64,000 nt of DNA from Paenibacillus faecalis (GTDB lineage Bacteria > Bacillota > Bacilli > Paenibacillales > Paenibacillaceae). The notes beneath the pieces are model-generated. The model was not told where the DNA came from, ran no database searches, and saw only the letters and a program-made list of their open reading frames with translations. Position numbers and translations under genes: made by a program. Location of the stretch: assembly GCF_900289175.1 (NCBI RefSeq), contig NZ_LT985747.1, positions 4,446,276 to 4,510,275 of the forward strand. The letters run 5' to 3'. How positions within the stretch are numbered: position 1 is the stretch's first letter; each line of letters begins with the position of its first letter. Shown in pieces: positions 33,136 through 42,285 of this stretch.

Positions 33136-33996
33136 TTAAATGAATAGATTTTCATGTAAGTATTTATTTGCATGCAATATGCGTTGAACATTACCAATCG
33201 TATTCTTGTTCTTTGGTAGATTTGCGAACCGATTAAGTAACACCCAACGCAAGCAAGCGATGCCTTCAAATAATTCTATTTCATTATCTGAATACTTCCC
33301 CTTCGATAAAAAGGCAGCTCTATATAAAGAACCGTATCTTTGCCCGACATAAATTTGAATTAATACGGTGGACCAAGCAATATCATATCTCGGGTCTCCA
33401 AGCTGAGCATTGGTCCAATCAATAATCGTCAATTTATTGCGATCCGATTCCAGAATATTGCCTAAATTATAGTCACCATGAATGATACAATCTGGTCTAT
33501 ATTCAGCGCTCCCAACGAGTTGATATAAGAGGCTTTTAATGTCTTCGTGCTCCTCAATTCTTGGATAGAAATAGGCAATAAAATCACGCTTTTGAACGGT
33601 TATTTCATCAATAGCATGTAATGGAATTTTATGAATGCTTGTTAATATCCTAGCAAGTTCATTGAGTTTATCTTTATTAATCTTCGTAATAGGGGAACCA
33701 TCAAAGCTCATCAACAAAACCTGATGATTGTGTTTATCCACTCCCCAGCCTGCAGGCTTTGAAACTTCAATTCCTCGATTATAAAAGATTTCTAACAATT
33801 TATACTGATACCGAATATCTGGTTTTGAATCTTTGTTCCATATTTTTAAAACGAAACTACGATCATGAACACTTATTTTGTACACGTCAGCTTCAAGCCC
33901 AGAAGGCAATGCAGTAATGTGAAGGTCACTTGCTTTAAGCAATTCAACGATCTCATTGGATTCCATCCAAGTTATGTTACTTAATAAGTTTTCCAT
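33136..33996 (-). CDS. Phosphotransferase of the aminoglycoside phosphotransferase (APH) family
   Basis: A 286-residue kinase-fold protein. The APH catalytic loop IIHGDYNLGNIL and the metal motif IIDWTNAQLGDPRYDIA are both clear, and the N-lobe lysine lies in FVLKIWN. It should phosphorylate a small hydroxylated substrate; whether this is an antibiotic, a sugar or a cofactor cannot be told. The start at 33996 has GGGAGG 11 bases upstream; an ATG 26 codons earlier lacks such a site. The gene is markedly more AT-rich than its neighbours and sits beside gene remnants, so it was likely acquired. Confidence 0.85.
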   Translation of the reverse strand: MENLLSNITWMESNEIVELLKASDLHITALPSGLEADVYKISVHDRSFVLKIWNKDSKPDIRYQYKLLEIFYNRGIEVSKPAGWGVDKHNHQVLLMSFDGSPITKINKDKLNELARILTSIHKIPLHAIDEITVQKRDFIAYFYPRIEEHEDIKSLLYQLVGSAEYRPDCIIHGDYNLGNILESDRNKLTIIDWTNAQLGDPRYDIAWSTVLIQIYVGQRYGSLYRAAFLSKGKYSDNEIELFEGIACLRWVLLNRFANLPKNKNTIGNVQRILHANKYLHENLFI

Positions 33997-34112
33997 GATT
34001 TTTCCTGCCTCCCATGAAATCTTAATCTTCTCGCTTCTCATGAGGTCTGTATATGATTCTTTTGTAGTCCCCATCCTGGGTATCCATATCTCCCAAGAAG
34101 ATTACGGCTTCA

Positions 34113-34290
34113 ATGTGTTTTATGAGCTCTCTCAAGGCACACGCCGCGATTAATGAGATACAAGGTTTAAAAAGAGGCAACTTAAAAATTGGCGTTCTTT
34201 TGACTGTTGTCAATTACTTGCTCCCACCAACAGTTATCGAATTTCACCGTACCTATCCAAATGTCACGTTGTCTGTTATCGGTCTGCGGA
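34113..34290 (+). pseudogene. LysR-type regulator remnant
   Basis: About 55 codons resemble the linker helix and first strands of the LysR effector domain (INEIQGLKRGNLKIG, then LLPPTVIEFHRTYPNVTLS). There is no helix-turn-helix upstream and no remaining effector domain downstream. The frame ends within 40 bases of the last recognisable residue. It is a fragment, not a working gene. Confidence 0.65.
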
Positions 34291-34360
34291 TAATTTGGCT
34301 GTATCATAATCCACTACCTCATGTTCCGTAAAAAAAGGAGAAAGCAGCGAGCCGACCCTG

Positions 34361-34507
34361 TTTACCGCCGTATACGGCAACTGGAAGTCCGCCGCCAATC
34401 ACTTTGCCAAGGCATGTGAGATCCGGCTCAATTCCGTACAGCCCCTATGCTCCATGATAGCCTACACGGAATCCTATCATCATTTCGTCGAATATGAGCA
34501 AGCTTCC
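34361..34507 (-). pseudogene. Internal fragment of glutamate-1-semialdehyde aminotransferase (hemL-like)
   Basis: The minus strand reads LLIFDEMMIGFRVGYHGA, a TAG stop (34445-34447) where the family has Gln, then GLYGIEPDLTCLGKVIGGG and LPVAVYGGK. These are the PLP-ring aspartate and PLP-lysine regions of HemL/GsaB. Only about 49 codons remain. The fragment begins four bases beyond the stop codon of the neighbouring zinc-ribbon gene, so a deletion or insertion endpoint lies there. Confidence 0.85.
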
Positions 34508-34510
34508 GTA

Positions 34511-36172
34511 CTAAAAGGAAACGGGTTTGTCTTCCTTATATTCCTTGAGGTTATCTGTTTGGAACCCCCAGGTGTCATGGATGAAATCCACTTTCCATAA
34601 ACCCTCATCCTCATCATATAACAAACCAGTTTCACTATAAGCTTCCTGCATGAAAAGAGAGGGTGATTCGCCTTCAACATAAGTTGCTGCCTCAATCAAC
34701 GGCTTGGTGACCAGTGTCAAATACCATTTTCCATTCCGATGATCCAGATCAAAAGAGCCCATATCTATGACCATACCAACATAGTTGGACTTATAGGCGT
34801 AACCGCTTCCTTTGAATTGATAAATGAAATCCTGAAGCATATTCTTATATTTATCGGTTGAAACTGTAAGTTTGCCGATATCCCCCGAACCAAATGCATC
34901 CAGGTTCTCCTTTGCATGCTTTATGACCGTATCCTTTATCATTCGCTGAAAGCTCTCCTGCACCGTAAAGTCGAAATGAATATAATCATTGTCAATAGGA
35001 ACTTCAGCGCTTTTCAGGGTCCCCCACGGAAAGTCAGCCTCGGCGGCAATGGTCATGGTCCCATCCATCGTAACCGGTCCAAACTCCGAATTCTGAAAAG
35101 GATTTACTTCAACTTTCTTACCGTTAATATACAATTGACCGTTTAAATCCGGCCGCTCTGAAAAACGAGTATCCCACCGAACCACCTGACCGTTCAGCTT
35201 CAAATACATGCTGTATGAATCATTCGGATCAAGCAGTTCTACCCCTGTGCTTTCTTTCAGATCGATTAACTCATTCTTGAATCTGGCCTCCAACTCGTAT
35301 AAACCAGGGATGTAAGGACCAAGTTTGGTTTCATAGTTTGGTATGTTAGCCACCGCCGCCTGCTGTCCGTTCACATACAACACTGTACCTGCATAATTTG
35401 TCTTTACATTGAGGTATACGGGATCGACCGTAAGTATGTAATGATTATAAAAAAGATACTTCCCATCCTTCTCCATGTTAACGATGCCACTTAGGTCATC
35501 ACCTCTGAAACCATCTGTTGTTGAAGCAGCAACCGAGGAGTTTGATTCTGCTGCCGCTGCCTGTTCCTTCAGCACAGAGATAACCTGTTCCTTTTGACCG
35601 GGATTCTGCTCCATATAATTCATAAACCCGATGATCGACTGCTCATTAATAACTAAATTTTTGTTGCTAAAAGACAATAGCTGGGCAACGGCTTTATGAT
35701 CGCTCGACTCCAGTGCTTTTTCAAACCGGCTGATCAACCGTTCCGGGGATGTAAAATACGCTCCAGCTATATACCCAACAACTAGAGCTGCCAGCAAAAA
35801 TACAATCGATAAAATCAAAACTCTCTGTCTCTGACCCATCCGTACTGGCATAACGGCCATTCCCTCTTCCCGGATTAATCCAGAAGATGCTTTAGCGGGG
35901 GCAGAAACCGCACTTTCTTTCTCAGCCGCAGCCAAAGAAAATCTTCCATGTGTAAGGACATCTACTTCATGTTTTAATCCAGAGCCATTGTCTGTGCCGC
36001 CGAACGAATTCGATGCGATTTCGGTTTTGGCAGCATTCTTTTTCGAACTTCTGCCCTCCGGGAAGTTGCCAGACTGATTTTCTACATGAGTCAGGCTCAC
36101 CGTGGTCCCGCACTCCCTACAGAATAGCGCTTGATCCGTTAATGAAGAACCGCATTCCTTACAAAAACTCAT
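34511..36172 (-). CDS. Zinc-ribbon membrane protein, TcaA/YvbJ-like
   Basis: A 553-residue protein with an N-terminal four-cysteine zinc ribbon (CKECG...CRECG, residues 4-22), a cytoplasmic linker of about 90 residues, one membrane segment (about 118-140) and a long extracellular part. The layout and the FTSPERLISRFEKALESSD start of the outer domain match TcaA/YvbJ-type proteins, linked in staphylococci to glycopeptide tolerance. The next gene upstream is another zinc-ribbon membrane protein 23 bases away, so they form an operon. The role here is inferred as envelope-related. Confidence 0.8.
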   Translation of the reverse strand: MSFCKECGSSLTDQALFCRECGTTVSLTHVENQSGNFPEGRSSKKNAAKTEIASNSFGGTDNGSGLKHEVDVLTHGRFSLAAAEKESAVSAPAKASSGLIREEGMAVMPVRMGQRQRVLILSIVFLLAALVVGYIAGAYFTSPERLISRFEKALESSDHKAVAQLLSFSNKNLVINEQSIIGFMNYMEQNPGQKEQVISVLKEQAAAAESNSSVAASTTDGFRGDDLSGIVNMEKDGKYLFYNHYILTVDPVYLNVKTNYAGTVLYVNGQQAAVANIPNYETKLGPYIPGLYELEARFKNELIDLKESTGVELLDPNDSYSMYLKLNGQVVRWDTRFSERPDLNGQLYINGKKVEVNPFQNSEFGPVTMDGTMTIAAEADFPWGTLKSAEVPIDNDYIHFDFTVQESFQRMIKDTVIKHAKENLDAFGSGDIGKLTVSTDKYKNMLQDFIYQFKGSGYAYKSNYVGMVIDMGSFDLDHRNGKWYLTLVTKPLIEAATYVEGESPSLFMQEAYSETGLLYDEDEGLWKVDFIHDTWGFQTDNLKEYKEDKPVSF

Positions 36173-36195
36173 ATCATAGATTTCCTCTCATTATT

Positions 36196-37122
36196 TTAGA
36201 AACCAAAATAATTACCAGGCCTCATCAATGAACTTATCGTATCCCCTAAAATAAAAAACGTAATAAATATAGCCAAATAAACGAGCAAAATAGCATACAT
36301 CGTATCCATCGCACCGTTAACTTCCCGCTTGTAGCTGAGCGTAATCAACACCGGAATTGAAAACATCGAGCCGATCATCGCGATAGTCAGAAGCAGACCC
36401 CCCATTCCGATTCCGATAACCAACAAGAAGAAAGCAGCTAAAAAAATAACGATAAACGGTACAAGCAGTGTACCGAAACGAGCTATAATTTCCTTTAAAC
36501 TTACCTTTGGATTCGTGGACAACTTTACCGCCCCGAATGTGTAAACAGCGATTAAAAACATAAACAGGGCTATCCAGAACACCGGCTTGAGTACAATGTC
36601 CACAAATGGACTGCTCATCAAGCTTTTTCCAGGAAAAGAGAAGTAAATCATGAGCGGAAGCAAAATCGAGAATATAGCCAACGATATAATTCCGTTTAAT
36701 AACTGTTCACTGCCTGTTTTCTGTGCGACAGCAAGCGGACTCTTTAAACTGTTCACAAAATATTTAAAATAAATCTTTGAATTTTTCTTGGCACTTTCCA
36801 AATACGGTTTAATCTGCGAAGGTTCATTTCCCGCTGTTCCAGGTGTGGAATGCTCGTGTGGCGTGGAACGGTCTTGCGGCATGGAAGCCTTGGGAGCCGT
36901 GTACATATTGTTCATGGGAACCTGGTACCGAACCGTCTCTGTTTCCTCTAAAGGCCCTTTTGTTATGTTCGATGTTGGCATCTTGTCCTCTGACTGATTT
37001 GACTCTGGATAAACCTCCGGCTGATCCGGCTTCCTCTCCACCACCTCGGATGCAAGCCTTGTCCCACATTTTTCACAAAATGAAGCGTCCGTGTTCTTGT
37101 GACCACAGATTTTACAGTTCAT
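36196..37122 (-). CDS. Zinc-ribbon polytopic membrane protein
   Basis: A 308-residue protein: zinc ribbon at the N-terminus (CKICG...CEKCG, residues 4-21), a Pro/Thr/Glu/His-rich disordered linker to about residue 115, then about five membrane segments ending in TISSLMRPGNYFGF. The membrane part resembles YIP1-like or DUF6574-like domains but I cannot name a family with certainty. It is the first gene of a two-gene unit with the TcaA-like protein. Function unknown. Confidence 0.75.
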   Translation of the reverse strand: MNCKICGHKNTDASFCEKCGTRLASEVVERKPDQPEVYPESNQSEDKMPTSNITKGPLEETETVRYQVPMNNMYTAPKASMPQDRSTPHEHSTPGTAGNEPSQIKPYLESAKKNSKIYFKYFVNSLKSPLAVAQKTGSEQLLNGIISLAIFSILLPLMIYFSFPGKSLMSSPFVDIVLKPVFWIALFMFLIAVYTFGAVKLSTNPKVSLKEIIARFGTLLVPFIVIFLAAFFLLVIGIGMGGLLLTIAMIGSMFSIPVLITLSYKREVNGAMDTMYAILLVYLAIFITFFILGDTISSLMRPGNYFGF

Positions 37123-37446
37123 GATCTTACCTCCCTATTCAATTACACCATAGTTCATTCGTAGAAAGCATGAAGCGAGTACAGCACATTTCGGTTAAGC
37201 AATCAGTTGTTTAGAAAATCCAATATATGAACATGCTATATCCGCCCTAAGTCTACATTGCCCTTACATCTTCGTATATGAGGTCTAGCACTATATCAGG
37301 TACTAGTATAGATGGAGTGTTATGCGAATGGAAGTAATTTCTTGTCGACAACTAGGCGCGTTCAAAGAAGTATACTTGATTTGCTGTGTACTATATATAA
37401 GAATCTTATATAAGATTAATCATTTACAAGGAAAGGTATTTTTCTG
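37123..37446. other. Intergenic region with a 16-bp palindrome before the glycosylase gene
   Basis: About 320 bases between divergent genes. AATCTTATATAAGATT at 37402-37417 is a perfect palindrome 30 bases before the start of the DNA glycosylase gene and may be an operator. The rest shows no gene, riboswitch or repeat. The glycosylase ribosome site AAGGAAAGG follows the palindrome. Confidence 0.5.
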
Positions 37447-38127
37447 ATGAATTCAAATAAAAAAGATAACATATATCATGACGTCCGACCTCTGCCGCCC
37501 TCGATTTACAAGGTCACCGCGCTTGAAGCCGCACCAAAACTTCTCGGTCAGACGCTGGTACGACGCACGGAAGACGGCGACATCCGGTGTAAAATCGTTG
37601 AAACAGAAAGCTACGGAGGTATAGAAGATAAAGGGTCACACGCATATGGGGCCAGACGTACAGCCCGAACGGAGACGATGTTTCAAGAAGGCGGTGCATG
37701 TTACATCTATTTGATTTACGGCATGTATCACTGTCTTAATGTGGTCACGGGAGACAAAGATGATCCGCAAGCCGTCCTTATTCGGGCTGTGGAACCTTTA
37801 ACGCCTCGGGACGCGGAACTCATGCGGATATATCGCGGGAAGCTTCCTGCCGGGAAACCTGCCAATCTTAGCAATGGGCCCGGTAAGCTATGCCGTGCTC
37901 TGTCCATCGACAAAAGCTTAAACGGCTGCCTGTTAAATCAAATGGATGGCCCTTTATATCTTGAGGCTGGCGCAGATATCACCGATCTTTCTATCGTTCA
38001 GGCATCTCGTATTAACATCCCTTATGCTGAAGAGTATGCATTTGTACCGTGGCGCTTTTACATCCAAGGCAATCCGTATGTTTCGGTGGTTAACAAGCAG
38101 GCTGCTCCTTTCACCATACCTAGATAG
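37447..38127 (+). CDS. 3-methyladenine (alkyladenine) DNA glycosylase
   Basis: A 226-residue protein of the AAG/Mpg fold that removes 3-methyladenine, 7-methylguanine and related lesions. Visible motifs are KIVETESYGG (catalytic Glu), SHAYGARRTARTETMF, the intercalating loop region CYIYLIYGMYHCLNVV, and NGPGKLCRALSID. Length agrees with B. subtilis YxlJ-type enzymes. It is a single gene bounded by a palindrome upstream and a terminator downstream. Confidence 0.95.
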   Translation: MNSNKKDNIYHDVRPLPPSIYKVTALEAAPKLLGQTLVRRTEDGDIRCKIVETESYGGIEDKGSHAYGARRTARTETMFQEGGACYIYLIYGMYHCLNVVTGDKDDPQAVLIRAVEPLTPRDAELMRIYRGKLPAGKPANLSNGPGKLCRALSIDKSLNGCLLNQMDGPLYLEAGADITDLSIVQASRINIPYAEEYAFVPWRFYIQGNPYVSVVNKQAAPFTIPR

Positions 38128-38158
38128 CCTGAGTCTGTTTATACGTTTAAATATAGAA

Positions 38159-38196
38159 ATAAAAAGGGATGCCTCAAAAAGACATCCCTTTTTGTC
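38159..38196. terminator. Bidirectional terminator after the glycosylase gene
   Basis: AAAAAGGGATG pairs with CATCCCTTTTT across a short loop, with T or A runs on both sides. It separates convergent genes. Confidence 0.85.
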
Positions 38197-38263
38197 TGAT
38201 GAAAGACGCTCAAGTTACGAATCAAATCCTCCGATTACTAACAATCTTCTTCCCCTTCTAGAC

Positions 38264-39271
38264 TTATGCGCGCGAGCGAATTTCCTGCTTCATAAATAAA
38301 GCATATGAAAGCCCGAAGCAAATAACCGTTTGTGCAATCAGCGCCGTCAGCTGCGGCCAAACAAGCAGTATACTCTGACCGAGCGGCAGCGGACTGTCCG
38401 GAATCGCTCCAACAAGCTGCTGCATCGTTAGCGGTCCGAGCGCACGGATATTCGGCATAAGCAAGGTCATCGTCGCTTCGCTAAACAGCTGTGCCGGCGA
38501 TAATCGGGATATGAACTGAAGTGAACTTTGATAGCTTAGAATTTGATCAACCCCTGCTGTTTGAGGCGGTGCGATCATTCCGGCGATCAAATTAAGAATC
38601 AGCCCGAAAAACACCGAAAAGAACAGCCACGTTGCGATAGACAATAGCGCTGATGTTGCGGCCTGACGAAACCAGATCGAGAAAAGAATGGAGAGATTTA
38701 GCCAAAATCCGACGTAAACTACCGTCATAAACAAGTACAGAATAACCCTCAAAAATTCTTCAGCTGTTGGTGGATAACCAATCGTAAACATGCCAAAGCC
38801 CATCACAAGAAACCCAAGTGCAAAAAATATAATGGCAATCATGATCAGGGCGGCAACAAACTTGGAATTGATAAAATAGTCGCGATGAATCGGTTGAGAC
38901 ATCACCCGGCTTAAAGTTCCTTTGTTACGTTCCGAGTTCACGGCATCAAAACCAAGCGCAATACCGATCAGCGGACCCAGGAAGCTGACAAAAGTAACGA
39001 ACGAAGGAAGTGTCCCGTCCGATGCGGTAAAAATTTTAAGAAATAAAAAGGATGTCTCCGCTTCCTCTGATCCAGCAGTGCCGCTCAGTGCCGTAACGGC
39101 CGTATAGATCGAGCCGATACAAGTCAACGCAATCAAAGCCAGTAATATAATATATCGCCAGCTTCGGATGTGATCGGTCATTTCCTTTTGCACCATTATC
39201 CAGAATGGATGAGGAACGGAATCACGTTCGGTTCGTCGCTTCAGCTTTAGCTTGTGCAGCATTTGATTCAC
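38264..39271 (-). CDS. ABC-2 type transporter permease
   Basis: About 335 residues with a cytoplasmic N-terminus (WIMVQKEMTDHIRSWRYI) and six to seven membrane segments, including the ABC-2 motif NSERNKGTLSRVMSQPIHRDYF. It should form the membrane channel for the ATPase encoded just upstream. The start is taken as GTG at 39271 because GGAGG lies eight bases before it; the ATG at 39310 has no such site. The gene overlaps the ATPase gene by 50 bases, giving translational coupling. Confidence 0.88.
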   Translation of the reverse strand: MNQMLHKLKLKRRTERDSVPHPFWIMVQKEMTDHIRSWRYIILLALIALTCIGSIYTAVTALSGTAGSEEAETSFLFLKIFTASDGTLPSFVTFVSFLGPLIGIALGFDAVNSERNKGTLSRVMSQPIHRDYFINSKFVAALIMIAIIFFALGFLVMGFGMFTIGYPPTAEEFLRVILYLFMTVVYVGFWLNLSILFSIWFRQAATSALLSIATWLFFSVFFGLILNLIAGMIAPPQTAGVDQILSYQSSLQFISRLSPAQLFSEATMTLLMPNIRALGPLTMQQLVGAIPDSPLPLGQSILLVWPQLTALIAQTVICFGLSYALFMKQEIRSRA

Positions 39272-40214
39272 CGGATTCGCCTCCTTCAAAATAACGGTGA
39301 TAGATTTCATCCAGCCCGTACTCTTTAGTGCTAATATGTGTCAGCACGGCACCGGATTGTATGATCATGCCGGCGATAACACCAGCCAGATTGCCCTGGC
39401 AATCGATCTCAAGCTGGTCTTCTTTCGTTTGCTTGACGTTCAATACTCCATCCAGATCCCATAACGACTCGAATAAAGATGGAGAGATCGGGTCGGCTTT
39501 AACATGAATGCGTACCGGTTCACCGGCAAATAATTTTGCCGATAAGCTTGGCACATCACCTTCTGCCAGCAATTGTCCCTTAACAAATAGACCGACACGG
39601 TCACAAATTTGCTGTACCTGATGCAGATGATGTGAGCACAGTACAATGGTAATCCCTTCATCATCCCTTAACCTTTGTATAAGTTGAAGTAAATCGCGTA
39701 CCCCTACAGGATCAATCCCCAGTGTAGGCTCATCCAGAATGATAACTTCAGGCTCTTTAATAAGCACATCAGCAAGGCCCAGACGCTGCCGCATCCCGCG
39801 TGAGAACGTACCTACCTTTTTCGAAATCGCATCGGTTAATCCGACGCGGTCAATGAGTTTCTCGGCACGCTCCTTGGCATCCTTCAGCGGTATACGATTC
39901 AACCTTGCGGTATAAATCAAATTCTCCAGAGGTGTACGATCCTCATAAAAGCCAACATCGTCAGGCATATAGCCGACTCGCCGCTTTACCTCCAGCGGTT
40001 GTCTTGTTGAATTGTATCCGCAGACACGAACAGACCCTGAAGTAGGTTCAGCCAGGCCGAGCATCATCAAAATGGTTGTCGATTTCCCTGCTCCGTTCGG
40101 CCCCAGAAGTCCGTATATTTCGCCCGCCTGAATCGATAAATTCAGTTGATTGACAGCTGTCAACTCACCATATTTTTTGGTCAGACCTGTTAGTTCAATA
40201 ATCGATTGTCCCAC
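39222..40214 (-). CDS. ABC transporter ATP-binding protein
   Basis: A 330-residue ATPase with Walker A GPNGAGKST, Q-loop GYMPDD, signature FSRGMRQRLGLADV (an Arg-for-Gly variant of LSGGQ), Walker B VIILDEPTLGIDP and the H-loop CSHHLHQV. The C-terminal 100 residues form the ABC-2 exporter accessory domain. It pairs with the downstream permease and starts four bases after the NEW3-domain gene, so three genes form one operon. Likely exports a lipid, polymer or peptide; substrate unknown. Confidence 0.92.
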   Translation of the reverse strand: MGQSIIELTGLTKKYGELTAVNQLNLSIQAGEIYGLLGPNGAGKSTTILMMLGLAEPTSGSVRVCGYNSTRQPLEVKRRVGYMPDDVGFYEDRTPLENLIYTARLNRIPLKDAKERAEKLIDRVGLTDAISKKVGTFSRGMRQRLGLADVLIKEPEVIILDEPTLGIDPVGVRDLLQLIQRLRDDEGITIVLCSHHLHQVQQICDRVGLFVKGQLLAEGDVPSLSAKLFAGEPVRIHVKADPISPSLFESLWDLDGVLNVKQTKEDQLEIDCQGNLAGVIAGMIIQSGAVLTHISTKEYGLDEIYHRYFEGGESGESNAAQAKAEATNRT

Positions 40215-40217
40215 CGT

Positions 40218-41387
40218 TTACCTCCTCCCGTAGGTACGGAAAAGATAGTAGACTCCACCCGCAACGGCCAAAATGATCAATACTCCGAGCCACCCCCACA
40301 GCATGGAAGTCTTTACGGCAACCCGGAATTGAGCATCTGCGGTTTTCTCTGCCGTCTGCGCTGACATATTTACTACATAGTCCCCTGCGATTGCTTTCTC
40401 ATCAGCTTTGATGGTAGCCTGTACATTTGCCGTTTTACCAGGCTCCAAACTGTCTATCGTTTGGGGCTCAAACGTCACTTCCCAGTCAGTTGGTGCGGTT
40501 GAGCTCAAGTTAATATCATTTAATGGGCTAGTACCGGTGTTTTTGACAACCAGATCCAGCTTTTTGGATGAACCGGAAGTTACGGACGTACTTAACAGCT
40601 CATTTGGCGTAGTCAGCTCCATCGCATACGTCCCTGTAATCACCACTTCAAACTCAGTTTCAGCCGAAGTGGAATTGGTTGTTGCTTCAATCGGAATTTT
40701 ATATGAACCTGCTTTGATCTGTTTAGGTGGAACAGCTGAAATGGTGATTTCCTCAGAAGCATTCGGCTCTACATTCACGGAAGCTACATCCGTGCCTCCA
40801 ACCGAAAACTTAACATCCCAACCTGCAGGAGCCTTGGCTCTTAATGCATAAAGCTGTTTCTCAGCGGTGCGATTCCGAAGGGTAGCACTGAAGTCAAAGG
40901 TTGTCTCAGCATGACCCTGAATGCTAGGCTGCTCTGATCTAAGCTCTGTTTTATACGTTCCCTGTTCGGAAACCTGAACTTTCAGATTAAGCACGCTGCC
41001 CAGATTGGTGTTCACTTTGATAGCATATTCTCCCTTATCTACTTCAAGAGGAACATCCAATTGGAGATTTATATTTTGCGACTCATTAGGTTTGACAGCG
41101 ATTCTTTGAATTTTATGCCCGTTGGAGGTTAACTCATAATTCCATTTACTTTTTCCCGTATCCACGCTTAACGCTACATCCTGAATCTGACCGGTGTTAT
41201 TAATAACATCGATGGAATAATTAATAGATTCTCCAGGCGGCGCAATGAGGCTTGTATAAGGCGTATATAAAGACACCCCACTTGCAGCGCTCACCTGATT
41301 GCTCATTCCTGGGATCGCCCCCAAAATCCCGATCGCCAGCATAAAGCTGAGCAGTAATGCAACTCTTTTCTTACTTGCTCGTAACAT
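40218..41387 (-). CDS. NEW3-domain membrane-anchored extracellular protein
   Basis: A 389-residue protein with a signal peptide (cleavage near residue 34, VSAAS), two to three immunoglobulin-like repeats of the NEW3 type (for example LVVKNTGTSPLNDINLS, VTFEPQTIDSLEPGKTANVQ) and a C-terminal membrane anchor (residues 364-386) with a short positively charged tail. Such proteins are often encoded with ABC-2 exporters in Gram-positives. It is the first gene of the operon. The role is unknown; an extracellular sensor or substrate-holding partner of the exporter is inferred. Confidence 0.82.
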   Translation of the reverse strand: MLRASKKRVALLLSFMLAIGILGAIPGMSNQVSAASGVSLYTPYTSLIAPPGESINYSIDVINNTGQIQDVALSVDTGKSKWNYELTSNGHKIQRIAVKPNESQNINLQLDVPLEVDKGEYAIKVNTNLGSVLNLKVQVSEQGTYKTELRSEQPSIQGHAETTFDFSATLRNRTAEKQLYALRAKAPAGWDVKFSVGGTDVASVNVEPNASEEITISAVPPKQIKAGSYKIPIEATTNSTSAETEFEVVITGTYAMELTTPNELLSTSVTSGSSKKLDLVVKNTGTSPLNDINLSSTAPTDWEVTFEPQTIDSLEPGKTANVQATIKADEKAIAGDYVVNMSAQTAEKTADAQFRVAVKTSMLWGWLGVLIILAVAGGVYYLFRTYGRR

Positions 41388-41682
41388 ATAATAATGACCC
41401 TCCTTAAAATGTTATACAATAAAGTTACGAACGAGAGGGCCACTTTGGATTTATCGTATTAGATAAAAATTTGCTTAAAACAACCTTAAAATAACATTAA
41501 ATCGATTGAGACCCGATGGATTTATATTCACATCACCAAAAATATTTGGTACATATTTAAGTAGAGACATTTCGTTATTCCTCTTGAAGGGTAACAGGGT
41601 TTCTGCGAGAAATAGAGGCCAAGTATGCTGACCTTATCATTTTGGTATTTAAATATAGATCTTCGATGGGAGGGAAGAATTT

Positions 41683-42285
41683 GTGTCCAAATCAGATAAC
41701 GAAATATTATGCCTGTTAGAAGAGATGAAGAATGGCTCCATTACAGCTTTCGATCGATTCTATATCAGGTATGCACCTTTTGTACTGCAAATCGCCCTTC
41801 GAACGATGAAAGACCAGATGGAAGCAGAGGATGTTTGTCACGATGTTTTTTTAGAAATATTGAGAAAAGCGGATCAGTACAATCCATCCCGAGGAAGTCT
41901 GGAAGCATGGCTGGCTGTAATGACACGTAGCCGCTGTATGGATCGACTGCGAAAGAAACAAAGAACAACTGCAGATGAGCTTTCAGAATCCGTTGAATCC
42001 GCAATCAGCTACAGGTCAAGCGGTGCGCTGGTTGAAGAATCCGTATTAGCGAATCTGCAAAACGAAGCGATTCGTGAAGCGTTGCAGCTCATTCCTAAAA
42101 AACAGAGCGAAGTCGTGACTGAAGTCTACTTTGGCTCCAGAACTCATCGGGAAGTATCCGCCGAACGGCAAATACCATTAGGTACCGTTAAATCGCTCGT
42201 TCGTTACGGCCTGAATAATTTGCACAAACAGTTGACCAGTTTAGGGTGGATAGATAAGAAAAAGAAGGTGATACGACATGACTAA
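41683..42285 (+). CDS. ECF-type RNA polymerase sigma factor
   Basis: A 200-residue sigma-70 family protein with region 2 (AFDRFYIRYAPFVLQ, EDVCHDVFLEILRKADQY) and region 4 (ALQLIPKKQSEVVTEVYFGSRTHREVSAERQIPLGTVKSLV). The linker is short, typical of ECF factors of the SigK/RskA kind. GTG start with GGGAGG nine bases upstream. Its stop overlaps the anti-sigma gene by eight bases. Confidence 0.93.
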   Translation: MSKSDNEILCLLEEMKNGSITAFDRFYIRYAPFVLQIALRTMKDQMEAEDVCHDVFLEILRKADQYNPSRGSLEAWLAVMTRSRCMDRLRKKQRTTADELSESVESAISYRSSGALVEESVLANLQNEAIREALQLIPKKQSEVVTEVYFGSRTHREVSAERQIPLGTVKSLVRYGLNNLHKQLTSLGWIDKKKKVIRHD

